From Melanopsichium pennsylvanicum (Eukaryota > Basidiomycota > Ustilaginomycetes > Ustilaginales): 64,000 nt of DNA. The DNA lies in NCBI GenBank assembly GCA_900208305.1, contig OAPG01000003.1, positions 1,178,001-1,242,000 on the forward strand. Direction: 5' to 3'. Shown here in pieces: positions 22,800 to 31,869 of this stretch (positions within the stretch are counted from its first letter, which is position 1; each line of letters opens with the position of its first letter). The translations under genes and the position numbers were made by a program. The notes under the pieces are model-generated. The model was not told the DNA's origin, ran no database searches, and saw only the letters and a program-made list of their open reading frames with translations.

Positions 22800-24239
22800 G
22801 TTGAGACTGTAATGATTAATATCTTAACATTACTGTACATTGGGTTAGTGCGAATTTCTAACCAATTTCTTCTCGTGTTTTCTTTGATGCCAATGACTGA
22901 CTGTTCCGTCTGGGAAATCAATCTTTCCTCCCAAGTTTTCGAAAATCACTCGTGCACCGCTCTCCTTCATTAATGCAATTACTGACAACAATTTCGTATT
23001 TGCTTTGGGCACATATAAATCCATTATGCAGGTGAATTTGCATAATGCCTACTTGGGCAAATATGTCTCCAATTGCTTTGATCTCCAATGAACCTTCTCC
23101 GGCTGTGTGGACTTTGCCAGAAAATGGTTTCGGATCAATGAGCAATGAGAAATCGTTTACCATATGCATGCTCGAACCAGAATCTACAACCCAAATATTG
23201 GTGTCAATATCTTTGTGCGAGCTCGTGAGGGTGCACCAAAATTCCTCGTGAGGGTGCACCAAAATTCCTACTGGCTTGCTTTGTTCTGGGATGTAGGCTG
23301 ACCATTGTTTTGCTAGTTAGGACATTGCCTAGCGATGTGTCCCGCCTGTCCACAGCTATAACATTTTGCCCTTTCATTGGGCTGATTGGGGTCGCGCCTG
23401 CCCTGCCAATAAAAGGGGCTGCCAGCAACCTTAGGTCCTTGCATGTTCGCAGCGCGAGCTTGGTAATGAATCGGATTTCTCCGAGCAAATGTTCCGGGGC
23501 CAAATAATTCGTGCCGAATCTGTTTTGTTTCCAGGGCTGTGCATAATGTTTTAAACGACGAGGTTATATGCATGTCCAAAATTACTTGATAAATCGGATT
23601 TCCATATAGCTGTTGGTAAAGGTACTGTGTGAGGTTGTGATCTGCGAATGGGAATCCGATGAGCATCGCTTCGTTGGCAAGGTCGTTGATGTACTTGATA
23701 TACTTCCTCACATCATTGTGACGGATCCTAGCACATGCCATTCGCTTTTGAATCAGCTTGATCCTTTCCTGGCTGTCAACTGTGAGCTCTTCTCTGATTA
23801 ATTCCCAGAGCTTTCCAACACTTGCAACGCGCGATCCATTAATTTTGCACCTAAGGGAATCGAGGCCATTTTCTCCGCCAACTTTCATCTTGCTGATGAT
23901 GATCGAAAAAATCGCATTGTCTAGGTGCGAGTTCAAACCATCGTTATTGGGGCCCTTTTCGCCGGTGATATACTCTATGACCACATTAAGTGAGTAAACG
24001 TGGCGCTCGAAGTCCAAATACCAAAATGCCCAATTTTTAGTGGTGAGCTCGCCCAAGGTACTAAAATGTTTCTTAATTATGGGGTCTAAATTCTTGATCG
24101 GCTGGAAATCGTAGGCATCTTCAAATTCATCCTCGTCGTCGGTTTGCGCAGGTATAGGGTTTTTATTTTTCCTGGTTCGAGTTTTCTTAAGTACTATTTG
24201 ACCTTCGGTAGGCGGGTTCTGAGGTTCGGTGCTAGACAT
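22800..24239 (-). mobile_element. Degenerate Ty1/Copia retrotransposon fragment (gag plus start of protease)
   Basis: On the minus strand a Gag ORF (24239-23313, 308 residues) ends with a CCHC zinc knuckle, CYSCGQAGHIARQC, just before a TAG. The aspartic-protease start follows, seen as NIWVVDSGSSMHMVND (about 23196-23150), and then further Copia-like sequence in a shifted frame to about 22800. RT, RNase H and integrase are missing. A 23-bp tandem duplication between Gag and protease (23222-23267) throws the protease out of frame: with one unit removed, the Gag frame runs into the protease, interrupted only by two TAG codons. I could not define LTRs. It is a dead, truncated copy. Confidence 0.85.
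23222..23267. repeat. 23-bp perfect tandem duplication inside the Copia relic
   Basis: Two identical head-to-tail copies of a 23-bp unit beginning CTCGTGAGGGTGCACC. Because 23 is not a multiple of three, the duplication alone explains the frame change between Gag and protease. Confidence 0.9.
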
Positions 24240-25078
24240 GTTCGGTTCTTTGTTCGTGTTTGTGTGTTTCTAGTTCGTGTTTGTGTGTCTGAGCTGTTCA
24301 GACTCTGAATCAGTTGAAATTCGAAATTCGAGTTCTGTTCTTGTTCTTGTTCGAGTTCTGTTCTTGTTCGTTCTAAAATGTTGCTTGTTCATTTGCAAAT
24401 TATGTACACGTCAAATATCGCGAGAATATATACTTTCGGCGAGGCCTCGAGAATTTGGTAAAGGCAGCGAATTCTGTCAAGTACAGCCCGCTGTACGTGT
24501 CCCAATCATTAGTCTCGCCTCCATCTAAAGTTAAAAGTCGAAATTCTTGGTTCTTGTGAAACGATCTTATTCGAATTATTTTTCAACTATTTACATGCCA
24601 AATTTTCGAGTTTATGTATCTTCGTCGCGGCCTCCAAAATTCGGTAAAGACAAAGTAATCTTGTCAAGTACCGCTCGCTGTACACGTACAATAATATTTC
24701 CCTTTTATTCGCCTTTTCAATTTCTTCGCTTTGTCCGCATTGGGCTTTGTTCGCTTTACGCCTCTTCGCTTCGTCCGCATTGCGCTTTGTTCGCCTTACG
24801 CCTTAATTCATCTCCCATTTTAATCTTGGTCGGCGTATGTATCTTCAACTAAATACTGTGGAAAGCCGGCCGATTTACCTATTTTTTGCTCCACTTTCCG
24901 GGTTTTGTGCGTGTGAGCATGACCATGCAGAGCCAACTTTCATCTGGTTTGCATACAGCACATGGTCTGTTGGCTCACACCAATTCAGCCTTTCCTGCCA
25001 CCATCACGAGCTGAGCTGAGTTGAGCTGAGCTTGTTTGTCTCCATAATATGTTCACGATTTCGTAGGTTCCATCCGTA
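24240..25078. other. Leader of the Copia relic / RAD17 upstream region
   Basis: No gene seen. Two diverged copies of a block of about 65 bp occur near 24435-24503 and 24622-24690. Each has a GGCCTC-(C/G)A-AATT(T/C)GGTAAAG core and ends in TCAAGTAC(A/C)G-C-CGCTGTAC. They could be remains of the element's LTR or leader. A short GAGCTGAG tandem lies at 25008-25030, just before RAD17. Confidence 0.5.
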
Positions 25079-27469
25079 ATGCCTCCGAAGCAAACTAGGT
25101 CTTTCTCTCGATCTCTCTCATACAACTCAATCACGTCAAACCCCTCATCATCCAAAACAAAGCTCAAGCAGAACAAGCTTGACTTTTCCTTCCATTCCGT
25201 CTCCTCTTCTGCACGTCCCTTTGGATCCAGGCCGCTCAGCAGCACACCTTCCTTCGGCCTTCCTACCACCGCTGCTCCACCTGCTCCAACTGCTTCACCT
25301 GCTCCACCTTCAGCAATACCGCTCCCGGCTCTCGACAAGGGAAAGCAGAAGCAGCAGAATTCACACGACATTCTCGCTGAAAAGCTCGAATCAGAAGACA
25401 ACTTTCAAGATGCAGCGAGCCTGTGGTCCGAACGACTTGCTCCTACTAATGCACAAGAGTTGGCAGTACATCCCAAGAAGGTAGCCCAAGTACGAGGCTG
25501 GCTAACCGAAGCATTCTCGTCTCAGCCTGCATCGGTGACGTATCACAAAGTTCTAGCATTGACAGGACCAGCAGGAGCCGCAAAGTCAGCCACGTTACGA
25601 GCATTGGCATCACCATCCGATCTTGATTTCGACATACTCGAATGGCAAAATGATCAGCCTACTTTCGACCCCTCGGCTCCTGCCTCTTCCTTCATCGAGC
25701 GCTTCACCGACTTTCTCTCCAAAGCCGCCAAGTTTCCTACCCTCCACTTTCAAGCTTCCGACAACAATGCTTCCAGCTCGCTCCACACGCTCGACGCAAC
25801 CCACGATATCAAACCCAATCGTCTGATCTTGCTCGAGGATTTACCCAATCTGCACCATCTGCAGACAAAATTGCTCTTCCAGGCATCCATCGAGCAATAC
25901 ATTCAGCAGTCCACCCAACTCACCGCGCGCGGCTTTCCAAACGTGCCCATCGTCCTCATCGTCACAGAGAGCACACCGAGAGAAGATGAAGACAGATGGG
26001 CAGGTGACTCGTCCACAAACACCTGGCGAGAGAGGATCGCATCCATCATAGACACTCGCACCGCATTGGGCGAAATCATCAGAAAGAACCCGGCATATAC
26101 CGAAATCCGATTCAATCCTGTTGCACCAACCATCATCATCAAAGGTCTCAAAAGGGCGATCGAAAAAGCACCCTCAACAGCCTCAGAAAACGTCAATCCC
26201 AAAGCTCTGCACGAGCTCCTCCAGGCTATAGCAGAGGACTCGAGCGGCGATCTCCGGGCCGCCGTCAACTGTCTTCACTTCATGGGCGCCAATAGTAAGC
26301 AATTCGACATCGCGGCAAGATCAAAGGTAGGCAAGAAAGGGGAGGACGGGACAAAGGCCATGCGAAGGCTTATGCCACTCGTATCAGGTAGGGAAAGCTC
26401 TTTGGCACTCTTCCACGCCTTGGGCAAGGTGCTGTATAACAAGAGGGAAGGCGATTCCAGTGATCAAGGGACGCCCGTCAAAGGCATCATGAACGGCGAT
26501 GCTGACAGCGATCCAGACGATGATGACACTGATCAAATGCAACTCAAACAACGACTTCAAAAGGCCATGTGTTCCATCGTACAACCTCACCCAACCGACG
26601 CTTGTCTCTCACAATCGACGCAATACATGTCACACCTCGAACGCCGTCCTCCACGGATCGCGGTCGACCAACTCTGGGCTGATCTCCCCGTAGACTCTGT
26701 TGTCTTTCAAATGTACCTCCACCAAAACTTTCCACAGTTTTGCACCCAAGTCGAGCAGTGCGAAAGCATTCTCGAAGGCTTCAGCTCGGCTGATGGCTTA
26801 TCAACTCTTCATGAGTCCTACCGACATTCCTCGCTCTTGGCCTACTATTCCTTTCTCATCGTCACACGAAGCACGTTACTGCACTTACCCAGCCCCGTCC
26901 CCAGAAGCGGTCAGAAATTAGGGAAAGCTACCTGGTGGGACGTACAAAAGAAGCTCCGTTCCATGCTCCTGGATTTGGAAGATGCCAAAAACGTTGAGCA
27001 CCGTGGCAGCCAGAGGCTTGTCAGAGACGATGCTACCGGCAGTCGCTTCAAGCGGACAAAATTCAACAACCCCTCCTTCGATCCAACCGAGATCGAAAAG
27101 GAAGGCAGAACGGATGCTGGACTTGGTGATGAATCGCATTCCATCTTGTTCCGCAGCAATCCCGTTACTTTACTCACCGAGGTTCTACCGCTTCTAGCCA
27201 AGATCCGACCTGCAGGGACGGACAACAAAGTGCATGAAATGGCTCGGATGCGGTTCGAGTACGCCGGTGTGGCAGATATGGCGTCGAGGCAATTGGATGA
27301 GCACGAGACCGGGGCTGATGACAACGAGGAGGATGTTTCATTGAACCCAGCTGCTGCACGACAAAAGCAAGACCAGAAGCTTGGCAAAAGGAAGGAATCG
27401 ATCAAGAAAGAGCCGGAGGAGAGAGAGGAACAACTGTTCTTGTCGGATGATGATATCGCCGAGTTCTGA
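25079..27469 (+). CDS. RAD17: Checkpoint clamp loader Rad17
   Basis: Rad17 replaces the large RFC subunit and loads the 9-1-1 clamp onto damaged DNA to start checkpoint signalling. The ORF is 796 residues without intron. It starts with a disordered Ser/Pro/Ala-rich segment. Then come the conserved LWSERLAPTNAQELAVHPKK and a Walker A loop at about residues 163-170 (GPAGAAKSAT), followed by DILEWQND. Walker B is LILLEDLPNL (about residues 246-255), and VPIVLIVTES and the DLRAAVNCLHF motif of sensor 2 follow. The Walker A loop has Ala where clamp loaders usually have Gly before the Lys (GxxGxGKS). The C-terminus is acidic. The gene lies just outside the transposon block and is intact. Confidence 0.9.
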   Translation: MPPKQTRSFSRSLSYNSITSNPSSSKTKLKQNKLDFSFHSVSSSARPFGSRPLSSTPSFGLPTTAAPPAPTASPAPPSAIPLPALDKGKQKQQNSHDILAEKLESEDNFQDAASLWSERLAPTNAQELAVHPKKVAQVRGWLTEAFSSQPASVTYHKVLALTGPAGAAKSATLRALASPSDLDFDILEWQNDQPTFDPSAPASSFIERFTDFLSKAAKFPTLHFQASDNNASSSLHTLDATHDIKPNRLILLEDLPNLHHLQTKLLFQASIEQYIQQSTQLTARGFPNVPIVLIVTESTPREDEDRWAGDSSTNTWRERIASIIDTRTALGEIIRKNPAYTEIRFNPVAPTIIIKGLKRAIEKAPSTASENVNPKALHELLQAIAEDSSGDLRAAVNCLHFMGANSKQFDIAARSKVGKKGEDGTKAMRRLMPLVSGRESSLALFHALGKVLYNKREGDSSDQGTPVKGIMNGDADSDPDDDDTDQMQLKQRLQKAMCSIVQPHPTDACLSQSTQYMSHLERRPPRIAVDQLWADLPVDSVVFQMYLHQNFPQFCTQVEQCESILEGFSSADGLSTLHESYRHSSLLAYYSFLIVTRSTLLHLPSPVPRSGQKLGKATWWDVQKKLRSMLLDLEDAKNVEHRGSQRLVRDDATGSRFKRTKFNNPSFDPTEIEKEGRTDAGLGDESHSILFRSNPVTLLTEVLPLLAKIRPAGTDNKVHEMARMRFEYAGVADMASRQLDEHETGADDNEEDVSLNPAAARQKQDQKLGKRKESIKKEPEEREEQLFLSDDDIAEF

Positions 27470-28320
27470 TCCGACGTTGACAATACGCTCTGATTTACTT
27501 CGGTGAATTATCGGTTCGGTTGTATGCATTGCACTCGCTCGTTACGGTAAGCATGCGATGTGGGGCTTGGACCATGTGGTTGACCTCGACCTATGTTTGT
27601 GCGAGTCCAAGCGTGATAGATTCGGCGAGAATACCGCACAGGAGAATGAGCAGTGACTTGTTAAGTTTACCTTTTTCCCCCGCACATCGTCTTCGCGTGC
27701 GATGCGAGCTTCGGCTAACAAGGCTAGCAAATCTGACTTGACCGACGTAGTGTTAGTGACGCACCGGCGAATCTGCGCTATTCACCCAATAACCAAATCC
27801 AAGTTGATCAAATGCGGACATGTTTGGAACAGAAGATGTTCACTACTTGGCTGTTTTACTTTGACCTGAGGTGAGAAAGTTCGGGCTAAAGTATTGTAGT
27901 ACATTACATAAATGCGCTTGTAATCCCCACTTTCTTGGAGTAATGCCAAAAGAAAAAAAAAGTTGAAGGGCCTTGGTGTAGCTACAAGGGGTGGATGTTG
28001 TTGTTCCAACCAGTGAACTACAGCATCAGATTAATTCAGTCTGAGTTCTTCCAAGCAAAAAAAGGATGCCTTGTTAGAAATCAATAAGATTTTGGCTTGT
28101 ATGTGTGGTCCAATGAAGTCCTTGGAAGCATGTGTTGGCATAAGGTGGGAGATTGGTGCCTATATCTCTGGAAAGATCTTGGTGTATGTATGTAAAGGGC
28201 AAAATCTTTGAAATTCATCATTGAGAACAATTCAACATTAGAGTACACAGCCTAGACCTTTGCCAGCCTGTCAACCTTGTGCAACACATCACCAGGATCA
28301 AGTTCTTCAACATAGCAACA
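27470..28320. other. Intergenic, RAD17 3' side to GH5 relic
   Basis: No intact gene. The second half (from about 27.8 kb) becomes poor in CpG, like the decayed gene that follows, and probably includes its former promoter. Confidence 0.4.
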
Positions 28321-29405
28321 ATGTTCTTTGTGCGCTGCCTCCTGATCCTCAGCTCCCAAGCACATGCTCTGCCTCCTGTCAATGACCAGGCACAATTCAA
28401 AGCCAGGTTGCAACACAATGCAAACTCCTCACATTGTGCTGTATTAAGCAACTACTTTATTCACATCAACCAGATGCAACTCAAAGACTCTCATGGCAAA
28501 GTCTAATATCTGACAGGAATCAACTATTAGGCATGTATGAACCTTGCAGCCAACTCTGATGCTGGGGATCCCATCACAGGTTCATCACCAAACTCAATCA
28601 GATGGTAGCAGCAGGCATTAATCATCTTTGAATCATGGCTGGATCAGAAGGTGCACCCACCCCTCAGCCATTCTGCATGGAGCTACCTCTCCAACCTTTG
28701 CCTGGAGTGCACAATGAAAAGAATCTTGTTAGTCTGGACCGTTGTTTGGCAGAAATGTCCACAAGGGGGATGAGAGCCACCATGACTCCCAACAATCAAT
28801 GGCAGTGGTCTGGCAGATTTGCACAATATGTCAGCTAGGCCAATGCAAATAAGGAATACTCATATCCATCCAGTTGGAATTTTACCGCTCCTCATCAATG
28901 TAGTGGTGCTATGGGAAGAGAATGGGGAAACTACACCACCACTGGGAGTTTTGACAACTACGCCACTTTCAGAAATTGCATCTGCACCAACTCAAATGCA
29001 GAAAACATGTGCAAAGCGCATATTTCCAAAGTCATCAATTGTTGCAACATGCTCAATGGTAGATTGTACAAACACAATGCAACCATCATGATTTGGCAAC
29101 TTGCCAATGAACCTCCACCCCAAGCTCAACAAATTTTGCTTGGGCATTACAAACTTGAATATGCCTCCAATCCTTTGGATCCATTCTTAGCTTGGATTGA
29201 CCAAATTTTGACCTACATCCAAACTCTGGCCCCAAACCCACTCTTTTTGACTGGATTTGAAGTAAGTATTGGAAAGCAGTTCATAAGTCCAAGAATGTTA
29301 ATTACAGAACAGTGCATTGTTTGGTCCAAAACTGGGGTGTTTATGATATGCTCAACCCTTGGCATTCCAATTGTCAGGGACTGGTGTGCCAAATCCAAGT
29401 ATTGG
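28321..29405 (+). pseudogene. Decayed secreted GH5 (endo-beta-mannanase-like) gene
   Basis: Reading across frames recovers a GH5_7-like secreted glycosidase. A signal peptide starts MFFVRCLLILSSQAHALP, followed by YLTGINY-stop-ACMNLA, AGINHL-stop-IMAGSEG and ATMTPNNQWQWSG. The acid/base motif IMIWQLANEP follows, then LAPNPLFLTGFE (the second catalytic Glu position) and, after a frame change, TVHCLVQNWGVYDML. At least four stops and two frame changes are present. Several stops and Arg-to-Cys changes fit CGA to TGA and CGC/CGT to TGC/TGT, for example CC where the family has RR near 29038-29043. The stretch is almost free of CpG. Homology ends near 29.4 kb, where an LTR relic begins, so the C-terminus was probably lost by that insertion. 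No function remains. Confidence 0.8.
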
Positions 29406-29796
29406 TTTGAGACACAATGAAAATGGCTGTTCTATTGTAACTCAATATGAGAACCAATGAAACATGCAGTTCTATGCGGTTTTGTTTGCAATCCAATAGA
29501 ATGGTACCAAGCTGACTAGTCATTGTAAACACTCCATTCAGAGGTAATGCAGCCCATCTGGGTAACATAAAACCTACATATTGCACAAGTGTTTTTGATG
29601 CAAGTGCCAGTCACAGTGCAAGACTTCTCCTGAGAGCCCAGGAGCTGTTGTTGCTGTTGCTGATGGCTACAGTGGAGATTCCATTGCTGCATTAAGGTTC
29701 CGCCTACAGTTGAGATACTGCAGTGTCAGTAGAGTTGCTGACAGTTGTCAGTGATGTTGAACTCCTTTATATGAGGAAGATCCAGGCACTGGTTTG
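29405..29796 (-). repeat. Left part of an old B-family LTR (minus orientation)
   Basis: The reverse complement aligns with the 3' half of the LTR of chromovirus B, for example ACACTCC-TTCAGAGGTAATGC and GGTTCCGCCTACAGTTGAG. Nearly every CpG of the young LTR is TpG or CpA here. The relic is cut at 29796 by element A and resumes at 47088. Confidence 0.8.
29792..29796. repeat. Target-site duplication of element A, left copy (GTTTG)
   Basis: The five bases before the TGTCACGGG start of element A equal those after its last LTR base (47088-47092). Joining the flanks at this site restores an uninterrupted B-type LTR. Confidence 0.9.
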
Positions 29797-30252
29797 TGTC
29801 ACGGGAGTGGGTCCCAAGGAAGAGGTCTGCGCAGACCAGAGATGTTGAATCGGCTGAGATCCGGTGGGAGAGCATGTCTCGACGGATCTCAGGGAGATCT
29901 GGTGGATATTGGTGGGCTCATGGGATTTAAGGTTAGCGCAGAACCAAGAAGTTGAATCGGACAAAATCTGGTGAGAGAGCAGGTCTCAACGGATCTCACG
30001 GAAATTCGGCGAGTGGCAGTGACTCGCCGGATATCGAAGGTATCGATGGCAAGGGGAGCATCTGCAACGGCGGCGACCAACGCCAGCCGGAACGACACGT
30101 GGGCCAACCGACGCCCAGGGGGCAACGGAGAGAGAGCACGCGGGCGTGCTCGGAAGCACCCTGCCGAAGGACTAGGGGCAGTCTTATTGTGCGGGGGTCC
30201 AAGCTCGACGCACGCAGGTCATACAGTACCAATGGACCTCGCACATGATACA

Positions 30253-30307
30253 TATATATATATACTCTGTTCCCCGCTATTGGATGAGCGGAAGCTCATC
30301 CACTCTA
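30253..30307 (+). promoter_or_regulatory. TATA box, hairpin and self-primer in the 5' LTR of A
   Basis: TATATATATATA at 30253-30264 is followed 34-45 nt later by ATCCACTCTA (30298-30307), the exact reverse complement of the PBS TAGAGTGGAT. It is preceded by a perfect 9-bp hairpin, TGGATGAGC-GGAA-GCTCATCCA, which overlaps the first bases of the self-primer. The same arrangement is at 46211-46265 in the 3' LTR. Confidence 0.75.
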
Positions 30308-30681
30308 TCTTATATCTCAGTCACACATAGTTATCAGTACGTCGTACTTACCATACTCTTCACACGTCGCACATTGCAATACCATTTATTGCGATCCATA
30401 TAGTCTGTGTCCCCGTCGGTGAACGGAGAACAACGTATAGACGTCGTTGACACCTCAATTGACGCTGTAGCACCTCAACTACAGGCGGAACCTCAACCGC
30501 GGGCCTGGCACCACAACCAGTCCCTCATATCTCCACCGGCAACGACAGCTGAGGTCTAACCCAGCCACCAGCAGTATCCCGTCGACGTTGTGACACTCGC
30601 GTCGACCGAGTACCCCGTCCGAGCTTGCCGCGTTACCTCTGTACGGAGTGTCACCAGCGGTCAGCCGATATCCGTCGAGAG

Positions 30682-30686
30682 ATCGC
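30682..30686. repeat. Target-site duplication of element B (ATCGC)
   Basis: ATCGC before TGTTACCGG equals ATCGC at 38791-38795 after the final TGACA. Removing B and one copy restores the uninterrupted LTR sequence seen at 46637-46650. Confidence 0.95.
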
Positions 30687-30867
30687 TGTTACCGGAGGTG
30701 GATTTCAAACCCGGTGAAACACTGTGTTCTATCGGGTTTCAGGTTGACATCCGCTAGAACACGTGGTTTCATCCGATATCAGTGCAACGCCCTCTGACAG
30801 CCTCCGTCTGGTACAGGAGGCCTGATGGAAGGGTGCAACATGATGTAGGACCGTCCGCTGTGTGTGT

Positions 30868-31185
30868 CATGGTTGCTGACAGCCAGCACTGGTTAGCACG
30901 GGGCCCAAGCTCAAGGGCGACATGGTTGCTGGCAGTTGGTATTGTTTAACACGGGGCCCAAGCTCGTGATTGTCATAGTTGATGACAGTCGGCATTGATT
31001 AGCACGGGGCCCAAGCTCAAGGGCGACATGATTGCTGGCAGTTGGTATTGTTTAACACGGGGCCCAAGCTCGTGGTTGTCATAGTTGAGGGCAGTCGGCA
31101 TTGTTTAACACAGGGCCCAAGCTCGTGGTTGTCATAGTTGATGACAGTTGGCATTGATTAGCACGGGGCCCAAGCTTGCGGACAC
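30868..31185 (+). repeat. Six 53-bp tandem units in the U3 of LTR B
   Basis: Units start at 30868, 30921, 30974, 31027, 31080 and 31133. Each starts CAT(G/A)(G/A)TTG and carries the palindromic core GGGGCCCAAGCT. Units 1/3 and 2/4 are most alike, suggesting duplication of a dimer. Likely enhancer-type repeats; the copy in the 3' LTR is at 37825-38142. Confidence 0.9.
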
Positions 31186-31264
31186 GTCGAAACTCTGGTG
31201 GCCATTGATACTCTGGTGTACCAGGGTCATAGCGGACAAAGGGGAGCCCCTGGAGGGCCATAGG

Positions 31265-31317
31265 TATATAAGAACACAGTCTTTACAGTCGTGGAGGAGC
31301 AGGACTCATCCACTCTA
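31265..31317 (+). promoter_or_regulatory. TATA box and self-primer in LTR B
   Basis: TATATAA at 31265-31271 is followed about 37 nt after its end by ATCCACTCTA (31308-31317), which is fully complementary to TAGAGTGGAT just after the LTR. The transcript start should therefore lie near the self-primer. The copy in the 3' LTR is at 38222-38274. Confidence 0.75.
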
Positions 31318-31834
31318 CTTTATATTAACCCAGTCTTTACTTTACAAGTCGTTATCAGTTACTCAGTATATAGTTCTCGTCAGCAGCTGCAATCATACGG
31401 TATTGCAGCTATCCAGTGTCTGTGTTCTCCTCAGTATAAGGAGACAAGCTTCATCGACGATTGTCAGCACCATCACTGACACTACAGCACCTCAACTGTA
31501 GGCGGAACCTCAACCGCGGTCACGGAACCTCCACCGTAGCCAATTCATTATCACGACAGCTTCAAGACCATCCGAAGCAGTCCCTGACGGTGACCAACAC
31601 TTGCATCAAGAGCACTCGTGCATCGTGGAGGTCTTACAACACACAGACAAGCCGCATTACCTCTGAACGGAGTGTTCACAGTGGTCAGTCAGCTCAGGAG
31701 TCGCGCAGCAGGTCTCATAGCGAAACACAATAGAACCGGCCTGCTTATCAGGTCTCAATCTCAAACACGCTAAAACAGACGGTTTCAGCGGATCTCGGCG
31801 CGAAGCTTGAGTTTGGCACAACGCCCCCTGACAT

Positions 31835-31844
31835 TAGAGTGGAT
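31835..31844 (+). other. Self-complementary primer-binding site of B
   Basis: TAGAGTGGAT begins one base after the 5' LTR. It pairs over 10 nt with ATCCACTCTA of R, the Tf1-type arrangement. I saw no tRNA-like TGG at the LTR edge. Confidence 0.75.
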
Positions 31845-31869
31845 TGTTCAAGTAGTGCCCCTCGCCAAT

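Larger units (their letters stand above)
29797..30686 (+). repeat. 5' LTR of element A, first part
   Basis: It starts TGTCACGGGAGTGGG and runs to GAGATCGC, where element B interrupts it; the remainder is at 38796-38914. The undivided length is about 1009 bp. Comparison with 45753-46763 shows substitutions mostly at CpG, such as TTATTGTG here against TTATCGTG in the 3' LTR. Confidence 0.92.
30687..31833 (+). repeat. 5' LTR of element B
   Basis: 1147 bp, TGTTACCGG to CCCTGACA. U3 contains six 53-bp tandem units; R begins near the TATA box at 31265 and the self-primer at 31308. I found no difference from the 3' LTR by eye. Confidence 0.95.

Noticed and set aside
31834..31850. tRNA-primed PBS for the chromoviruses
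   Set aside because: No TGG at the LTR edge; the 10-nt self-complementarity to R is a better explanation in both elements.
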